A DNA stretch of 64,000 nucleotides from CAVVZJ01 sp963752755 (GTDB lineage: Bacteria > Planctomycetota > Planctomycetia > Isosphaerales > Isosphaeraceae): the NCBI GenBank assembly GCA_963752755.1, contig CAVVZJ010000003.1:434001-498000 (forward strand). Reading direction: 5' to 3'. This document shows positions 25,100 through 34,831 of the stretch, piece by piece (positions within the stretch are counted from its first letter, which is position 1; the number at the start of each line of letters is the position of its first letter). The translations under genes were made by a program, and so were the position numbers. The notes under the pieces are model-generated. The model was not told the DNA's origin and did not search any database. It worked only from the letters and a program-made list of their open reading frames with translations.

Positions 25100-26680
25100 C
25101 AGGGGAAAGTCGGAAGGAGTGTAACCGCGGACCTCCGGCGATCGAGCCAGTTCCACGAACGACCGCAGAGCATCGAGGAAGGCGTCGGCAAGCGCCGCGA
25201 TCGTTTCCCGACGATGCACGCCAGGATGGAACCGCCAGTCCAGTCGGAGCCTCCCGCCCGCGACGAGGCCGAGCACGTCCAGCAAGTGTGCCCGACGGTT
25301 CGATCGGCGCCCGCGCCGGTCCAGCCGACTCACGGGCCGGCTGGAATATAAATGACCCGGGCAAGACCTGGTCAATCTGCCCCAGGTAGTTGAAAGCGAT
25401 CTCTGCCCCGGGCGACGTTCGGAGGCGTTCGACGATCGACAGGTCCTCGCTCAAATACCGCAGCATTCCGTAGCCGATGCCACGACCGGGGACCTGGCGC
25501 CATTGCTCCTTCACCGCCTGTAGCGTCTGGCCCGGATCGCGACCCGCGGGCAGTTCCAGGTGAACCGGGAAGATCGTGGTGAACCAGCCGACGGTCCGCG
25601 AGAGGTCCACCCCGTCGGCGATCTCCTCGCGGCCGTGGCCCTCCAGGTCGATCAGCACCTCGGGCCGACCCGTCCAGCCCGAGACCGCCAGCGCCAGCGC
25701 GGCCAGCAAGGCGTCATTGATCTGAGAATGGAAGGCGCGCGGGACCTCCTGCAGCAGCGCACTCGTGGACGCCTCGTCGAGGAAGACCGTCACCTCGTCC
25801 GACTCGGCCACCGAGCCCGGGTCGCGATTCTCACCGTGATCGACCGGCAAGGGCACGCCAGTCGAGCGTCCCTCGGCAAGCCAGTACTCCGCCTCGGCCC
25901 GCAGGGTTGAGGAACGGGCGTGTCGCGTCAGCAACTCGGCCCACTGGCGGAATCGAAGTGGTCCTGGGCGGCAAGGCCGGCTCCTCGCCCCGCTCGATCT
26001 GCGCCAGGAGCGTCCCCAGGTCTTCCAGCAGGATGCGCCAGGAGACGCCGTCGATCGCGAGATGGTGGACCGTCCAGAAGAGCCGCGCCGATCGTCCGGG
26101 CCCGAGGTCGAAGAGCGCAACCCGCAGCAACGGTCCATGCTCCAGATCGAGACTCGCCTGGAGCCGCGATGCCTCCGCCTCGATGGCCGGGGCCCGTTCC
26201 GTCTCCGGCAAGGCCGACAGGTCGATCACGCGGAACGGCACGTCGGTATCGTCGGCGGCCTCGGCGTGCTGGGTCCAGCCCGACCCGGTGCGCCGGAAGC
26301 GAAGCCGCAAGGCGTCGTGGTGCGCGGATCAGATGCGCCAGGGCCCGTCGAAGCCGGTCGGGGTCGGGCGTCGGAGAAACTTCCAGCAACAACGACTGGT
26401 TCTCGTGCTGCGGCTCGGGCTGGTCCTGCTCGAAGAACCAGTGCTGGATCGGCGTCAGCGGGACCGGTCCGACCACCGGCCCTTGCTCGGCCTCGATCGT
26501 CTCGACCGCGCTCGGCCACCCGGGCCAGCTCGGCGATCGTCTGATGTCGGAAGACCTGACCCGGCTTCAGGCGGAGCCCGGCCTGCCGGGCCCGCGCGAT
26601 GATCTGGATGACGAGGATCGAGTCGATCCCCAGCTCGAACAGGTTCTCGCGGACGCCGACCGCAGGCCGGTTCAGCACCT
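25100..26680 (-). CDS. NRPS: PCP and epimerisation domain (frameshifted)
   Basis: The carrier domain reads NLFELGIDSILVIQIIARAR, the variant with a D before the serine often found before epimerisation domains. The epimerisation domain follows over three frames: LTPIQHWFFEQ, the active site VHHLAIDGVSWRILLEDLGT, RQWAELLTRHA, DLSRTVGWFTTIFPVHLEL, GIGYGMLRYLSEDLSIV and AFNYLGQIDQVLPGSFIF. The signatures HHLAIDGVSWRILLEDL and FNYLGQID are diagnostic for E domains, which convert the L-residue on the carrier to the D-form. At least four indels lie at about 26320, 25930, 25330 and 25170. The residue acted on is the one loaded by the adjoining Asn-type adenylation domain. Confidence 0.83.
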
Positions 26681-26689
26681 CCGGCGACG

Positions 26690-28787
26690 ACCCGGGCCAG
26701 CTTCTCCTCGACCGGGCCGCTCGGTGCGTCGGAGCCGCCCCCGACCGCCCCCGCCGGCGCCGGCAAGGCCTTGCGGTCCACCTTGCCGTTGGGCGTCAGC
26801 GGCATGCGCCTCCAGCACCACGATGGCCGACGGCACCATGAACTCGGGCAAGCGTCCCGGCCAGGTCGCGCCGGAGCGCCTCGGCCTCGACCGCTGCACC
26901 CGGCTCGGCGTACGACGTAGCCGACGAGCCGTCGATCGCCGGGCCTGTCCTCCCGGGCGATCACCGCCGCCTCGCGCACGCCCGGATGACGCGCGCAGCG
27001 CCGCCTCGACCTCGCCCAGCTCGACCCGGTAGCCGCGGATCTTCACCTGATCGTCGCGCCGGCCCAGGTACTCCAGCGTCCCGTCGGCCCGCCAACGGGC
27101 GCGGTCGCCGGTGCGGTACAGCCGACGACCCGGGCGGGCCGAACGGGTCGGGGACGAACCGCTCGGCCGTCAGGCTCGGGCGATTCGCAGGTAGCCGCGG
27201 GCGACGCCCACGCCGCCGATGAACAGCTCGCCGGGGACGCCAATGGGCGTCGGCTGCATCTGGCCGTCAAGCACGTAAAGCCGCGTGTTGGCGATCGGCC
27301 GGCCGATCGGGCACGGCGCCGGCGCCCGGTTCGTCCGGCGTGACGCTGTGGACGCAGCAGCCGACGACCGTTTCCGTCGGGCCGTACTCGTTGACGATCG
27401 CGCGTCTCGGGCGCTGTTCGCTGCCAGAAGGCGAGGTGCTCCTCGGTCAGTCGCTTCGCCGCCGACGATGAAGGCCCGGGTCCGCCCGGCGGCCTCGTGC
27501 GGGGCGAGCTGCTGGCCGAGGAGCTGAAGGTGGGCCGGGGTGAGCTTGACCAGGCTGTAGTCGCCCCGTTCGCCGGAGGGCCTCGGCCAGCGCCTCGACC
27601 CCGCGGTCTTCGGGGAGCAGGTCCACCCGCCGACCGGCCAGCAGAGGGGCGAACAGGCTCGTCACCGTCAGGTCGAACGAGAACGACGAGTGGACCGGTG
27701 CCCCCTGGCCGGCGTCGGCCTCGTAGGCCCGCACGGCCCAGCTCAGGTAGTTCGTGAGGCCTCGGTGGACGATCATCGCCCCCTTGGGCTGGCCGGTCGA
27801 GCCGGACGTGTAGATGACGTAGGCGAGGTGGTCCGGCCCGGCGCCGCCCTCGGGGCGGGTGTCCGGTTGACGCTGGATCGCCTCGGCGTCGGTGTCGAAG
27901 CGGACGACCGCGGCCTCGTGGGCGGGGAGGCGCTCGCGCAACGCCTCGCGGGTCAGCAGGACCGCCGCCCCGGAGTCGGCCAGCATGAAGGCCAGCCGGT
28001 CGGCCGGATACCCGGGGTCGAGCGGGACGTAGGCGCCGCCGGCCTTGAGGATGCCCAGCAGCCCGACGACCATCTCGGGCGACCGCTCGAGGCACAAGCC
28101 CGACCAGCACCTCCGGACCGACGCCCAAGCGATCGCAGGTGGTGTGCCAGCCGGTTCGAGCGCGCGTCCAACTCGCGGTAGCTCAGCGACTGGTCCTCGA
28201 AGGTCACCGCGATCGCGTCGGGCGTCCGCTCCGCCTGCTGCTCGAACAGCCGGTGGGCCGGTTCGTGGCTCGCGAGCTCGGTGGGGGTGGCGTTCCACTC
28301 GCGCAGACAGCTTCCGCCGCTCCGGCTCGGCCAGCATCGGCAGCATGGTGACAGGCCGGTCGGGGTCGGCGACGGCCCCTTCGAGGAGCCGGCGATAGTG
28401 GCCGAGCATCCGGTCGATCGTCGCGGCGTCGAACAGGTCGGCATCGTATTCCAGCTTGAGCCGCAGGCCGTGGTCGGTCTCGGTCGCGAAGAGGGTCAGA
28501 TCAAACTTCGCCGCGACGCTGTCGATCTCCAGCATGCCGATCGCGAGGCCGGGTGTCCGCAGCTCGCGGAGCGGGTTTTCCTGGTAGGAGAACATCACCT
28601 GGAAGAGCGGCGAGTGGCTCACGTCGCGCTCGAGCTGGAGAGCGCCGACCAGTTGATCGAACGGCAAGTCCTGATGGGCGTACGCCTCCATCGCGGTCTG
28701 GCGGACGCGGCCGAGCAGCTCGCGGAAGCTGGGTTGGCCCGACAGGTCGGTGCGGAGGACCAGCGAGTTGACGAACAGGCCGATCAA
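26690..28787 (-). CDS. NRPS: C (second half)-A(Asn) (frameshifted)
   Basis: The open part (from 28787) carries the second half of a condensation domain (FVNSLVLRTDLSGQPSFREL, SHSPLFQVMFSYQENPLREL). An adenylation domain follows with A3 IYTSGSTGQPKGAMIVH and the substrate segment SSFSFDLTVTSLFAPLLAG. Joining the frames gives LVKLTPAHLQLLG, FIVGGEA, NEYGPTETVVGCC and the C-terminal subdomain. Specificity positions read D-L-T-K-I-G-E-V-G, one conservative change from the asparagine code DLTKLGEVGK, so asparagine is predicted. Several single-base shifts occur (28300, 28110, 27560, 27480, 27340, 27190, 27130 and others). The C-terminal subdomain at 26890-27290 is almost identical in DNA to that of the terminal module at 18940-19340. 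Confidence 0.83.
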
Positions 28788-30091
28788 GGCCTCGAACTCC
28801 GGCCGGGGCCGGCCGGCGATCGGCGTCGCCGACGGCGACGTCGTCCTGCCCGGAGTAGCGTTGAAGCAGGGCCTGGAAGGCCGCCAGCAGGGTCATGAAC
28901 GGGGAGGCCCCCTCGGCCCGCCCCAGCTCGCGGAGCTTCTCGAACCAGCGGCGACGGCAAGGTCAGCCATCGCGAACCGGCCCGTCGGCTCGGAAACGCC
29001 GGCCGCGGCCGGTCGGTGGGCAGTTCGAGAACGGCACGCCGTCGAGCTTGGCTCGCCAGTAGTCGAGCTGGCCGCGGAGCGCCTCGCCGCGGAGCCATTC
29101 CTGTTGCCAGAGGCTGAAGTCGGCATACTGGATCGGCAACTCCGGCAGCGGCGACGGCAGACCCCGGCTGAAATGCCGCGTAGAGTGTCGAAAGCTCCTG
29201 GATCAGCACGCCGATCGAGAGGCCGTCGGCGATGATGTGGTGCAGGTTCAACACCGCGACGTGCTCGGCGTGCCCTAGCCGCAGCAACTCCGCACGGATC
29301 AGCGGGCCGCGTGCCAGGTCGAACGGCCGCGCGGCCTCCTCGCGGAGCCGGGCGGCGACCTCGGTCTCGCGGCGCGACTTCGGCAGGCTGGACAGGTCCG
29401 TCAACGGCAGGTCGAGGGTCAAACGCTCGGCGATCACCTGAACCGGCTGGCCATCGGCGACGGCGAAGGTGGTCCGCAGCGCCTCGTGGCGGCGGACGAC
29501 CTCGTTGAGCGCCCGGACCATCGCGGGGAGGTCCACCTCGCCCCGCAGCCGGACGGCGGCGGTGATGTTGTACGCCGGGCTTTCCGGCTCCATCTGCTGG
29601 AGGAACCAGATCCGCCGCTGGGGCGAAGAGGCCGGCACCGGCCCCTCGCGTCGCGACGCCTCCGGCTCCAGGGCTTCCTCGATCGGCCCGGCCTCCGTCC
29701 CCCGAGACTCGTCGATAAGCCGCGGCCAGGCGCGGCGACGGTCGGGGCCTGGAACAGGTCTTTCAATTCCAGGTCCCGGCCGAACCGCTCGCGGAACTCG
29801 GCCAGCAGCCGCGCCGCCAGCAGCGAGTGGCCTCCAAGATCGAAGAAGGTGTCGTGAATCCCTACCCGATCCAGGCCCAGCACCCCGGCCCAGATCGCGG
29901 CGATCTCTTGCTCGGTCGCTGTACTGGGGCCGACGTACGGGTCGGCCCGTCTCGCTCGCCAATGCCGGGTCGGGATCGGGCAGGGCCTTGCGGTCCACCT
30001 TGCCGTTGGGCGTCAGCGGCAGGGACTCAAGCGACACAATCGCCGAGGGAACCAGGTAGTCCGGCAATCGCCCCTTGAGCCACGCCCTCAA
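28784..30091 (-). CDS. NRPS: PCP-C (first half) (frameshifted)
   Basis: The frame opens with the end of the glycine adenylation domain (A10 LPLTPNGKVDRKALP). The carrier site, in a neighbouring frame, is HDTFFDLGGHSLLAARLLAE at about 29820-29880. A condensation domain follows: SSPQRRIWFLQQMEPESPAY, NEVVRRHEALRTTFAVADGQ and the active site LHHIIADGLSIGVLIQELST. Indels occur near 29930, 29740, 29170 and 28980, and the second half of the domain continues in the frame ending at 27447. The HHxxxDG catalytic motif is intact. This C domain joins the growing glycyl chain to the predicted asparagine. Confidence 0.83.
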   Translation of the reverse strand: MRAWLKGRLPDYLVPSAIVSLESLPLTPNGKVDRKALPDPDPALASETGRPVRRPQYSDRARDRRDLGRGAGPGSGRDSRHLLRSWRPLAAGGAAAGRVPRAVRPGPGIERPVPGPDRRRAWPRLIDESRGTEAGPIEEALEPEASRREGPVPASSPQRRIWFLQQMEPESPAYNITAAVRLRGEVDLPAMVRALNEVVRRHEALRTTFAVADGQPVQVIAERLTLDLPLTDLSSLPKSRRETEVAARLREEAARPFDLARGPLIRAELLRLGHAEHVAVLNLHHIIADGLSIGVLIQELSTLYAAFQPGSAVAAAGVADPVCRLQPLATGMAPRRGAPRPARLLASQARRRAVLELPTDRPRPAFPSRRAGSRWLTLPSPLVREAPRAGAGRGGLPVHDPAGGLPGPASTLLRAGRRRRRRRRSPAGPGRSSRP

Positions 30092-31430
30092 CTCGGCCGG
30101 GTCGATCTCGCCCTACCTCGGGCACGACGTAGGCCACAAGCCGGAACTCGCCGCTGGCGTCCGGTACCGCCGAGGCCGCCGACCGTCGCACTGCCGGATG
30201 CTCCGCCAGCGCCGCCTCGACCTCGCCCAGCTCGACACGGTGGCCACGAATCTTCACCTGATGATCCACCCGGCCCAGGCACTCCAGCGTGCCGTCGGAT
30301 CGCCACCGCGCCAGGTCGCCGGTCCGGTAGAGCCGACCGCCCGGCGGGCCGAACGGATCGGGCACGAACCGCTCGGCCGTCAAGCTCGGGCGATCGAGGT
30401 AGCCGCGGGCCAGTCCCGTACCGCCCAGGTACAGCTCGCCGACTACACCCACCGGAACCGGCCGGAGCTGCCGATCGAGCACATAAGCCTGCGTGTTGGC
30501 GATCGGCCGCCCGATCGTCACCGGTCCGTCGCCCGGCACAACCTCGGTCGCCGCGGACCAGACGGTCGTCTCGGTCGGGCCGTAGAGGTTCCAGAGCCGC
30601 TCACCCTTCTCCAGCAGTCGCCCGGCCAGCTCACGCGGCAAGGGCCTCGCCGCCGCAGAGCATCGTCAAACCCACACAACCCGACCACCCCGACTCCAGC
30701 AGCAGTCGCCAGGTCGCTGGCGTCGCCTGCATCAGCGTCGACCCCGATTCCTCCAGCAAGCCGCGCCAACCCACCCCATCGGCCGCCGTCTCCCGGCGTC
30801 GCGATCGCCACGCGGGCACCGACGGTCAGCGGCAGGAGCAACTCCAACGCGGCAATGTCGAAGCTGAGGGTCGTCACGGCCAGAAGCGTGTCCCGAGCCT
30901 GGATTCCGAGGGTCTGACGCATCGCCCGCAGGAAATTTGCCAGGGCGTCATGAGGAACCATGACTCCCTTCGGCCGGCCGGTCGAGCCGGAGGTGTAGAT
31001 GACGTAAACCAGATTCGCGCCCTCCGCGACATCGGGTGGCCCGGACCGCCCGAATCCGTCACGAATCGCCATCTCCTCATCCAGGCAGACGACCGGCACA
31101 TCCCCGGCCGGCGATCACGTCGCGCAGGTGCCGCTGGGTGAGCAACACGCTCACGCGAGAATCCGGAGCATGAACGCGATCCGATCGGCCGGGTAGGTCG
31201 GGTCGAGCGGGACATAGGCACCGCCAGCCTTCAGCACTCCCAGCAGGCCAACCACCATCTCCGGCGACCGCTCGACGCACAGACCCACCAGCACTTCCGG
31301 CCCCACGCCCAACGATTGCAGGTGGTGAGCCAGCCGGTTCGACCGCTCATCGAGCTCGCGGTAGCGTCAGCGATCGGTCCTCGAACGACACCGCGATCGC
31401 GTCGGGCGTCCGTGCCGCCTGGGATTCAAA
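30027..31430 (-). CDS. NRPS: A(Gly) of the first NRPS module (frameshifted)
   Basis: Segments in order: RTPDAIAVSFEDRSLT, the A3 motif IYTSGSTGRPKGVMVPH, LAVTTLSFDIAALELLLPLT, MQATPATWRLLLESG, LTMLCGGE, WNLYGPTETTVWS, RLYRTGDLARWRSDGTLECL and VKIRGHRVELGEVEAALAEH. Specificity positions read D-I-L-Q-L-G-L-V-W, the same glycine-type code as the module at 22-23 kb. The DNA is almost identical to that copy over about 30140-31000, yet this copy carries four one-base indels that break the frame between 30640 and 30800 (for example CAAGCCGCG here against CAACCGCG there). Further breaks lie near 30115, 31100, 31165 and 31365. Confidence 0.83.
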
Positions 31431-32127
31431 CAGACGATGGGCGAGGTCGGCGGAGCGGATACGTTTCGCCCGTCGCATTCCAGTCGGCAAGCGATTGCCG
31501 ACGCTCGGCGTCGGTGAGCATCGGCAGAGCGGCGACCGGACGATTCGGGTCGTCGGCAACCGCCTCGAGAAGCGTGCGGTAGTGATCGAGCATCCGTTCG
31601 ATCGTCGAAGCATCGAACAGGTCCGTCCGGTACGAGAGCGACGCGGCCAATGTGCCGTCCTCGGCGGCCACGACCGTCATCGTCAGGTCGAACTGCGCCA
31701 GCCTCCAGTCGAGAGGAAGCGATTCGACCGGCATGCCGGCCAGGAGGATTCTCGCCCCCGACTCGCGCAACGCGAACGGGGCGAGGCCGCCGTCGCCCAG
31801 CAGTTGATCCTTCTGGAGAATGAACATAACCTGGAAGATCGGCGAAACGCCGGGTGCCCGGCCCTGGGCTAGCCGCTCGACCATCAGGGTGAACGGGAAA
31901 TCCTGGTGCTCCAGGCCGCTGACAACCGCCTTGCGGACCTGATCGAGAAGTCCGGAGAAGGTCGGCCCGCCCGCGAAGTCGGCCCGTAGCGGCAATGGAT
32001 TGGCGAAATAGCCGACCAGGCCCGCCAGGCCCGATCCGCTCCGCCCGGCCGCCGGCGAGCCGACGATGATGTCATCCTGGCCGCTCTGGCGGTGCAGCAG
32101 GACCTGGAACGCGGCCATCAGGGTCAC
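31426..32127 (-). CDS. NRPS: second half of the first condensation domain
   Basis: One clean frame covering the C-terminal half of the condensation domain: AAFQVLLHRQSGQDDIIVGS, AGLVGYFANPLPLRADFAGG, FLHQ-type EHQDFPFTLMVERLAQGR, SPIFQVMFILQKDQLLG and the closing FDASTIERMLDHYRTLLEAV. It continues from the frame ending at 32176 through an indel at about 32145, and passes into the glycine adenylation domain at about 31430. It forms the link between the polyketide acyl chain and the first glycine. It is not a gene in itself. Confidence 0.8.
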   Translation of the reverse strand: MTLMAAFQVLLHRQSGQDDIIVGSPAAGRSGSGLAGLVGYFANPLPLRADFAGGPTFSGLLDQVRKAVVSGLEHQDFPFTLMVERLAQGRAPGVSPIFQVMFILQKDQLLGDGGLAPFALRESGARILLAGMPVESLPLDWRLAQFDLTMTVVAAEDGTLAASLSYRTDLFDASTIERMLDHYRTLLEAVADDPNRPVAALPMLTDAERRQSLADWNATGETYPLRRPRPSSV

Positions 32128-32175
32128 GAACAGGGTCGTCCCCGTGAGCCTCGCCCAGCGCCCGGAGCCGAGGCG

Positions 32176-33083
32176 TCAAGGCGGGGTCGAGGTGAAGGTT
32201 CTGCACCGCACCCGCGAGCTGTCGGCAGGCTCGGGCGGGGACGATCCGTTGGCAACGCCAGCACCGGGAGCCGGCCGGCAGAGCGCCTGCCGCCAGTAAT
32301 CCCAGTGCCGCTCCCCTTCCGGCCCGGCCAGCATTTCGGCTTGCCAGCGCACGAAATCGGAGTACCGCAGCTCGGACGCGGACGGCTCGTAGGCGCGGGC
32401 ATCCCGCTCAACCTCGTAAAGCCGGCTCAGATCGCGAAGAATGACCGAGATCGACCAGAAATCGCTGACGATGTGGTGAATGCCCACCAGGATCGCGAGA
32501 TCCCGATCCGACCGGCGGAAGACGACGATGCGAAAAAGCGGTCCACGCTCCAGATCGAACGGCTGGTGAGCTTCCTCCTCCAGCCGGGAGGTCAGCTCGG
32601 CGTCGCTCCACGATCCGGCCTCCTCGACCCGGAAGGCGACCTCGGCCTGATCGAGCACGCGCTGGACCGGCCGGCCGCCGACCTTGGGGAAGACCGTCCG
32701 CAGGCAAGCCTGGGCCTCGACGCAGCCGCTGCGCAGGCGCGTCGCAAGGCATCGAGATCGACCTCGGCCTGAACCCTGGCGGCGCCGACGATGTTGTCGG
32801 CCGCGTTCCGGGGATCGAGCTGGTGCGCCAGCCAGAGGGCGCGCTGGCCGTGGGCGAGCGGGAAGTCGGGGCCCTCCTCCTCGCAAGCCGGGGCGAGCAC
32901 GGCCGTCGGCGCGGATGCCGGGCCTTCGAGGATCGCCAGGGCCCGGTCGGCAAGCTGGATGAGGCTCGGGCCGTCCGACAGGCTCGTCATCGGCAGCGCC
33001 AGGCCGAGTCCTTCCTCGACACCCCACTTGATCTCGATGGCCGTCAGCGAATCCACCCCCTGGTCGATCAGCGAGCGATCCAC
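32176..33083 (-). CDS. PKS ACP and first half of the first condensation domain (frameshifted)
   Basis: The frame from 33083 begins with an acyl carrier domain (RSLIDQGVDSLTAIEIKWGV, serine in the DSL motif). It continues into a condensation domain (FPLAHGQRALWLAHQLDPRN). The frame changes at about 32710 and continues LRTVFPKVGGRPVQRVLDQA, LFRIVVFRRSDRDLAILVG, the active site GIHHIVSDFWSISVILRDLS and YSDFVRWQAEMLAGPEGERH to about 32300. The catalytic motif HHIVSDF keeps both His and the Asp but has Phe where Gly is usual. This is the PKS-to-NRPS hand-over point, where a polyketide-extended acyl chain is condensed with glycine. Confidence 0.82.
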
Positions 33084-34831
33084 GTCGATCTGCCCCGGCG
33101 CCTGCTCCAGCGCCTCGGCGACCGTTCTCGGAGGAACCCGATGAGCCAGTCTCGCCTCCGTTCCGGCGACAGAGTGAGCCAGGCCAGCCGACCCCCGCCG
33201 ATCGTCTCCGCTTCCGGATCGGACGGCTCGGCAAGGTCCTCGAGCAAGCGTCCCCGACCCTCCCGGCTCCGCAATGCCCGCAACGCGGACCAGTCCACAT
33301 CGGCCACGGTGGCCTGGTATGCCCCCGAACCGAGCAGGTATTCGAGCGCTCCCAGTGCAGATTCGGTTCGTAGCGGCGCGAGGCCCAGGAGCCGATGCGT
33401 TCGCGCGAGATCATCCAAGGCCGCCAGGCCACCCGCTTCCCAGGGGCCCCAGTTGACACTCAAGAACTCCGGCACGCGTCCACTCGCGTCGTGGGCGCAA
33501 GCGTCCAGGAACGCATTCGCAGCGGCATACGCCAACCCCTTCGCTCCCAGCAGCGAGGCCAACGAGGAAAATCCGACGAAGAAGTCGAGCGGCCAGTCCC
33601 GAGCCGCCCGCCGCAGGAGCCACGTTCCGGCGACCTTCGGCCGCAAGGTCGTAAGAAATGCCTCCAGGTCCGCCTCACGGGTGGACCGCGGCCCGACGAC
33701 GCCCGCCGCGTGCACAATTCCCCGGATCGGCGGCAGCGTCCGCCGCAACTGGTCGAAGAGCGTCGCGACCGCTCCCGGGTCCGCCACGTCTGCGGAGGCC
33801 ACCACCACCGTGGCCCCGAGCCGCTCCAGCCGCTCGATCGCCTCGATGACGCCACGCGACGGGTGCATACCAGGCAGGTGGTCCCACGTCTCGCGACCGG
33901 GCAGCTCGCGCCTCCCGACTAGCACCAGCCGCCTCGCCCCTTGCTTGGCCAGCCAGCGCGCGGTCCTCAGACCAAGCTCTCCCAGGCCGCCCGTCACGAG
34001 GTACGTCCCCTCGGGACGCAGAATCAGCGGCCGAGTTGCCACGTCTGGCATCTCCCGACGCCCCAGGCGAGCGACGTGTCGTTGGCCGTCGCGGAAGGCG
34101 ACCTGATCCTCGCCGTCCGTGCCGAGGACCTCGTCCAGAAGCGCCGCGACCTCATCGTTCCGGGAGGTGGGGTCCAGGTCAATCAGTCCGCCCCAGATTT
34201 CCGGATGCTCCAGGGCAATCGACCGCCCCATCCCCCAGAGCGTCGCCTGGAGCGGGGCTGTCACCGGACGATCGGCGTCGATGGCCTGCGCTCCCCGCGT
34301 CGCGATCCAGATTCGTGGCGTCGTCCCATCGAGACCCGCGAGGGTCTGCACCAGTCTCAGCACGCTGCCGCAACCGCGTACCTGCGACCGCTCCAGGTCG
34401 GCCAGGGTCGCAGTCGACGGGTCGGCATCGGTCAGTCCCCAGAGGTGGATCACCCCCCGCCAAGGTCCTCCGTCCGCCAGCAAGCGCCGGAATCCTTCCG
34501 CGTCGGCCGGATCGACCGCGTGCGTCCCCGGCTCATCGGTTCCCGCAAGGACGATTCGCTCGCACGAGCCTCCGCGTGCGTTCAGTCGCGACTCCAACCC
34601 ACGACCGAGCCCCGAGGCGTCGTCGAGGATCAGCCAGCGGCCCGCGGCTTCCGACGGCCTGGACGACTCCCGCTCCTGGACGGGCCATCGCAGCTCGTAG
34701 ATCGGAGCCTCGTCCGACGCCTCACCGTTCGCCGATGCCGCGAGCCGGTCCGGCACCGTGTGCGTGCTCGATCGCAACGCCTGCCGGACCATGGCCGTTC
34801 TCGGGGCGGTCCCGGTCGTGTCCGTCCCCAT
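33068..34831 (-). CDS. PKS ketoreductase domain
   Basis: The frame contains the KR structural subdomain (beginning YELRWPVQERESS) and the catalytic subdomain with NADPH site GTYLVTGGLGELGLRTARWL. The active-site residues are in FFVGFSSLASLLGAKGLAYA followed by AANAFLDACA (Ser, Tyr and Asn present), then VNWGPWEAGGLA. An intact KR without dehydratase or enoylreductase predicts a beta-hydroxy acyl product from the single elongation step. The frame overlaps the KS-AT frame by about 110 bases without a ribosome site. Because AT-to-KR linkers are normally continuous, an indel near 34750-34830 probably splits one polypeptide. At the other end it loses frame at about 33130, just before the carrier domain. 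Confidence 0.87.
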   Translation of the reverse strand: MGTDTTGTAPRTAMVRQALRSSTHTVPDRLAASANGEASDEAPIYELRWPVQERESSRPSEAAGRWLILDDASGLGRGLESRLNARGGSCERIVLAGTDEPGTHAVDPADAEGFRRLLADGGPWRGVIHLWGLTDADPSTATLADLERSQVRGCGSVLRLVQTLAGLDGTTPRIWIATRGAQAIDADRPVTAPLQATLWGMGRSIALEHPEIWGGLIDLDPTSRNDEVAALLDEVLGTDGEDQVAFRDGQRHVARLGRREMPDVATRPLILRPEGTYLVTGGLGELGLRTARWLAKQGARRLVLVGRRELPGRETWDHLPGMHPSRGVIEAIERLERLGATVVVASADVADPGAVATLFDQLRRTLPPIRGIVHAAGVVGPRSTREADLEAFLTTLRPKVAGTWLLRRAARDWPLDFFVGFSSLASLLGAKGLAYAAANAFLDACAHDASGRVPEFLSVNWGPWEAGGLAALDDLARTHRLLGLAPLRTESALGALEYLLGSGAYQATVADVDWSALRALRSREGRGRLLEDLAEPSDPEAETIGGGRLAWLTLSPERRRDWLIGFLRERSPRRWSRRRGRSTWIAR

